Source: Streptomyces cacaoi (GTDB lineage Bacteria > Actinomycetota > Actinomycetes > Streptomycetales > Streptomycetaceae). Taken from it: a stretch of 63,511 bases of DNA. Position numbers and translations under genes: made by a program. Location: assembly GCF_006539165.1 (NCBI RefSeq), contig NZ_BJMM01000041.1, positions 1 to 63,511 of the forward strand. Reading direction: 5' to 3'. This document shows positions 61,506 through 63,511 of the stretch, one piece after another. The stretch's first letter is position 1; each line of letters opens with the position of its first letter. The notes beneath the pieces were generated by a model, which did no database searches, was not told the DNA's origin, and was given only the letters and a program-made list of their open reading frames with translations.

Positions 61506-61583
61506 TCGGGCACAGGATCCCGGGCCCTCCTCTCGGGCACGGGCGTCCCGGGCCTCTTCCGCCGGGCACGGGCGTCCGGACCG
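61506..61583 (+). repeat. Short imperfect tandem repeat (~27 nt, 2.8 copies)
   Basis: Copies at 61506-61532 and 61533-61559 (tcgggcac-rich, differing at about six positions) and a partial third copy at 61562-61583. Non-coding region between the GntR gene and the amidotransferase gene. No function visible. Confidence 0.5.
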
Positions 61584-61690
61584 GTGCACGCGTCGGCCCG
61601 CGCGCCCTGGACGGGGCCGCGGCCGGCGGGAAGGCTCCCGCGAGGGACAGGGAGCCGCCGGACGGGCCGGCGGCGGAAAGGGAGGTGCCG

Positions 61691-62395
61691 ATGGCCGGGG
61701 TGCTGATGGTGCAGAGCGCGGCGCGGGGCGGTCCGGGCCGGCTGGGCCGGTGGCTGGCCGCCGACGGGCTGACTCCCGACGTGGTACGGGCCTGCGACGG
61801 CGAGGGGCTGCCGCCAAGGCTGCGGCACGAGGCGCTCGTCGTCCTCGGCGGCGGCTATCTGCCCGACGAGGACGCCCGCGCGCCCTGGCTGCCCAGGACC
61901 CGGGCCCTGGTCGCGGAGGCGCTCACGGCGGGCACCCCGGTGTTCGGCATCTGTCTGGGCGGGCAGCTCCTGGCGCAGGTGGCGGGCGGCGAGGTGGCGG
62001 CGCGCCACGGCCGTCCGGAGATCGGCAGCACCGAGCTGACGGTGCGGCCCGAGGCCGCCACCGATCCGCTGTTCGGCCGGCTGCCGGGCCGGGTGACCGC
62101 CATCGAGCACCACGTGGACGCCGTCACCCGGCTGCCGCCGGAAGCCGTCTGGCTGATGGAGAGCGCGCACTGCCCCTACCAGGCGTTCCGCGTCGGCCGG
62201 CGCGCGTGGGGCGTCCAGTTCCACCCCGAGGCGGACCCGGAGCGGCTGCGCGCCTGGGACCCGGACGCGCTCGCCGCACACGGCCTGGACCACGCGGCCG
62301 TGCACCGCCGCGCGCTGCGGGACGACCCGGTCGCGGCCCCCGTCTGGCGCGCGCTCGCCCGCCGGTTCGCCCGGTTGGTGACGGGGACGCCGTGA
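61691..62395 (+). CDS. Class I glutamine amidotransferase (GATase1-like)
   Basis: 234 residues. Nucleophile elbow GICLGGQ (Cys near residue 91), preceded by VVLGGGYLPDED, and the catalytic His-Glu in QFHPEAD (residues ~178-183). It lacks an attached synthase domain, so it belongs to the stand-alone class I amidotransferases such as GMP-synthase-like subunits of unknown partner or gamma-glutamyl-hydrolysing enzymes. Start ATG with GGAGG 5 nt upstream. No obvious acceptor-synthase is adjacent. Confidence 0.9.
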   Translation: MAGVLMVQSAARGGPGRLGRWLAADGLTPDVVRACDGEGLPPRLRHEALVVLGGGYLPDEDARAPWLPRTRALVAEALTAGTPVFGICLGGQLLAQVAGGEVAARHGRPEIGSTELTVRPEAATDPLFGRLPGRVTAIEHHVDAVTRLPPEAVWLMESAHCPYQAFRVGRRAWGVQFHPEADPERLRAWDPDALAAHGLDHAAVHRRALRDDPVAAPVWRALARRFARLVTGTP

Positions 62396-62531
62396 AGCGG
62401 CCGCCGTGCGGTGGCGTCGACCGGGCGCCGTGCGGGGGCGCCGTCGCGGCCCGGTGGCGCCGCCGTCGTCGGGGTGCCGGACGGCGGTCCCCGCGTTGCC
62501 CCGGGCCGGGCGGGTGAGCAGGCTGGTGTGC

Positions 62532-63503
62532 ATGAACAGCGACACCGGCGCCGGCCGGGACCGGCCCACCATGCGCGCCATCAGCCAGGACACCCTCGGT
62601 GGTCCGGACGTCCTGCACGAGATCACCGTCGAGCGCCCCGCCCCGGGCCCCGGCGAGGTGCTGGTGCGGATGCGTGCCTCCGGGCTCAACCCCACCGACT
62701 GGAAGCACCGCGGCGAGGGGATGTTCCTCGGCTCGCCGCCCTTCGTGCTGGGCTGGGACCTGTGCGGCACGGTGGAGGAGATCGGCCTGGGCGTCACCCT
62801 CTTCGAGCCGGGCGACGAGGTCTTCGGGATGCTGCCGTACCCGTACGGGGCGGGCGCGCACGCGGAGTTCGCCGTGGCGCCGGCCCGCGCCTTCGCGAAG
62901 AAGCCGGACGCGCTGGACGTCGTCGAGGCCGGGGCCGTGCCGCTCGCGGGGCTCACCGCGTGGCAGGCGCTGGTGGAGACGGCGCAGGTGCGCCAGGGGC
63001 ACCGGGTGCTGATCCACGCGGCGGCCGGCGGTGTCGGGCATTTGGCCGTGCAGATCGCCAAGGCGCGCGGCGCCCATGTCGTCGGCACGGCGAGCGAGGG
63101 CAAGCACGCGTTCCTGCGCGGCATCGGTGTGGACGAGCCGGTGGACTACCGCACGACCGATCCGGCCGAGGCCGCCGGGGAGGTCGACATCGTGCTGGAC
63201 ACCCTGGGCGGCGAGAACACCCGGCGCTCGCTGACGCCGCTGCGGCGCGGCGGGACCCTGGTGACGATCCTGCCCGGCAGCGCGCAGGCGCTCGGCACCC
63301 GCCCGGCCGAACTGGGCGTGCGGGCGAAGGATCTGCTCGTCCAGCACGACCACCACGGGATGACGGAGCTGGCCCGGCTCGCGGACGAGGGGCGGCTGCG
63401 CCCGCACATCGAGGCGGTGTTCCCGCTGGAGCAGGCGGCCCGGGCCCACGAGTCGGGCGAGCAGGGGCGAACCACCGGAAAGCTGGTCCTGACGACGGGC
63501 TGA
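62532..63503 (+). CDS. NADPH:quinone-reductase-like MDR oxidoreductase
   Basis: 323 residues. Zinc-free medium-chain reductase: ASGLNPTDWKHRGEG, FVLGWDLCGTVEEIG, GLTAWQALVE, and NADPH motif AAAGGVGHLAVQIAKARGAHVVGTAS; C-terminal EQGRTTGKLVL. Two start codons are possible (62532, 62571); the second leads straight into the usual MRAI-type beginning. Reduces quinones or enones; substrate unknown. Reads out toward the right edge of the window. Confidence 0.9.
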   Translation: MNSDTGAGRDRPTMRAISQDTLGGPDVLHEITVERPAPGPGEVLVRMRASGLNPTDWKHRGEGMFLGSPPFVLGWDLCGTVEEIGLGVTLFEPGDEVFGMLPYPYGAGAHAEFAVAPARAFAKKPDALDVVEAGAVPLAGLTAWQALVETAQVRQGHRVLIHAAAGGVGHLAVQIAKARGAHVVGTASEGKHAFLRGIGVDEPVDYRTTDPAEAAGEVDIVLDTLGGENTRRSLTPLRRGGTLVTILPGSAQALGTRPAELGVRAKDLLVQHDHHGMTELARLADEGRLRPHIEAVFPLEQAARAHESGEQGRTTGKLVLTTG

Positions 63504-63511
63504 CGGGGGGG

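Noticed and set aside
61506..61583. Tandem repeat as a possible attachment site or regulatory array
   Set aside because: Imperfect, short, no integrase or tRNA nearby, and the sequence is simple GC-rich; reported only as a repeat.

Overview
The window is very GC-rich, with strongly biased third codon positions, frequent GTG starts, AGGAGG-type ribosome binding sites and many 4-nt stop/start overlaps. Together with large NRPS genes, SpoIIE/RsbW-type regulators, IclR/TetR/GntR regulators and a split actinobacterial-style respiratory gene set, this points to a Streptomyces-like actinomycete chromosome. No insertion sequence, phage gene or CRISPR array was seen.

Left end (1-6300): the 3' end of an NRPS gene (carrier remnant plus epimerisation domain), a strong bidirectional terminator, a DUF1648-type membrane protein, a cytochrome P450, an NmrA-like oxidoreductase and an IclR regulator. 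Next (6477-11925) is an eight-gene, tightly coupled operon divergent from the IclR gene: amidohydrolase, PRD protein, glycine-rich SFCGS protein, DUF4312, DUF4311, DUF4310, SelA-like/DgaE-like PLP enzyme and an HPr. The first seven match the poorly understood EF_0829-EF_0838-type cluster of Firmicutes and Proteobacteria. The HPr plus PRD suggests a PTS-like phosphorelay without any recognisable enzyme II. A hypothetical gene and a divergent TetR gene follow, sharing a palindromic operator.

Centre (13537-40692): an NRPS/PKS hybrid locus with a zinc alcohol dehydrogenase, a stand-alone carrier protein, an A-T didomain protein, a 3990-residue KS-(AT remnant)-T-C-A-T-C-A(nMT)-T-TE protein and a 3839-residue C-A(Thr)-T-C-T-E-C-A-T-C protein. 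Several carriers have no cis loading domain (the KS module lacks AT, one C-T-E module lacks A). The only TE lies on the first megaprotein while the second ends in C. A non-colinear order (29173 protein, then A-T protein, then 17199 protein) fits best.

Right part: a SpoIIE-type phosphatase/anti-sigma kinase; an orphan cytochrome c oxidase subunit I with a small overlapping membrane gene; then a complete selenocysteine locus (selA, selB, tRNA-Sec with UCA anticodon, selD). It faces a three-gene formate dehydrogenase operon whose catalytic subunit has an in-frame UGA followed 11 nt later by a textbook bSECIS hairpin. After an O-methyltransferase comes a cassette on the minus strand: GntR/HutC regulator, ADP-ribosylglycohydrolase-fold protein, NCS1 permease and PfkB kinase, which together suggest uptake and cleavage of a nucleoside-like compound. 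A class I glutamine amidotransferase and an NADPH:quinone-reductase-like MDR protein close the window. All function calls are from reading motifs by eye; no database search was run.
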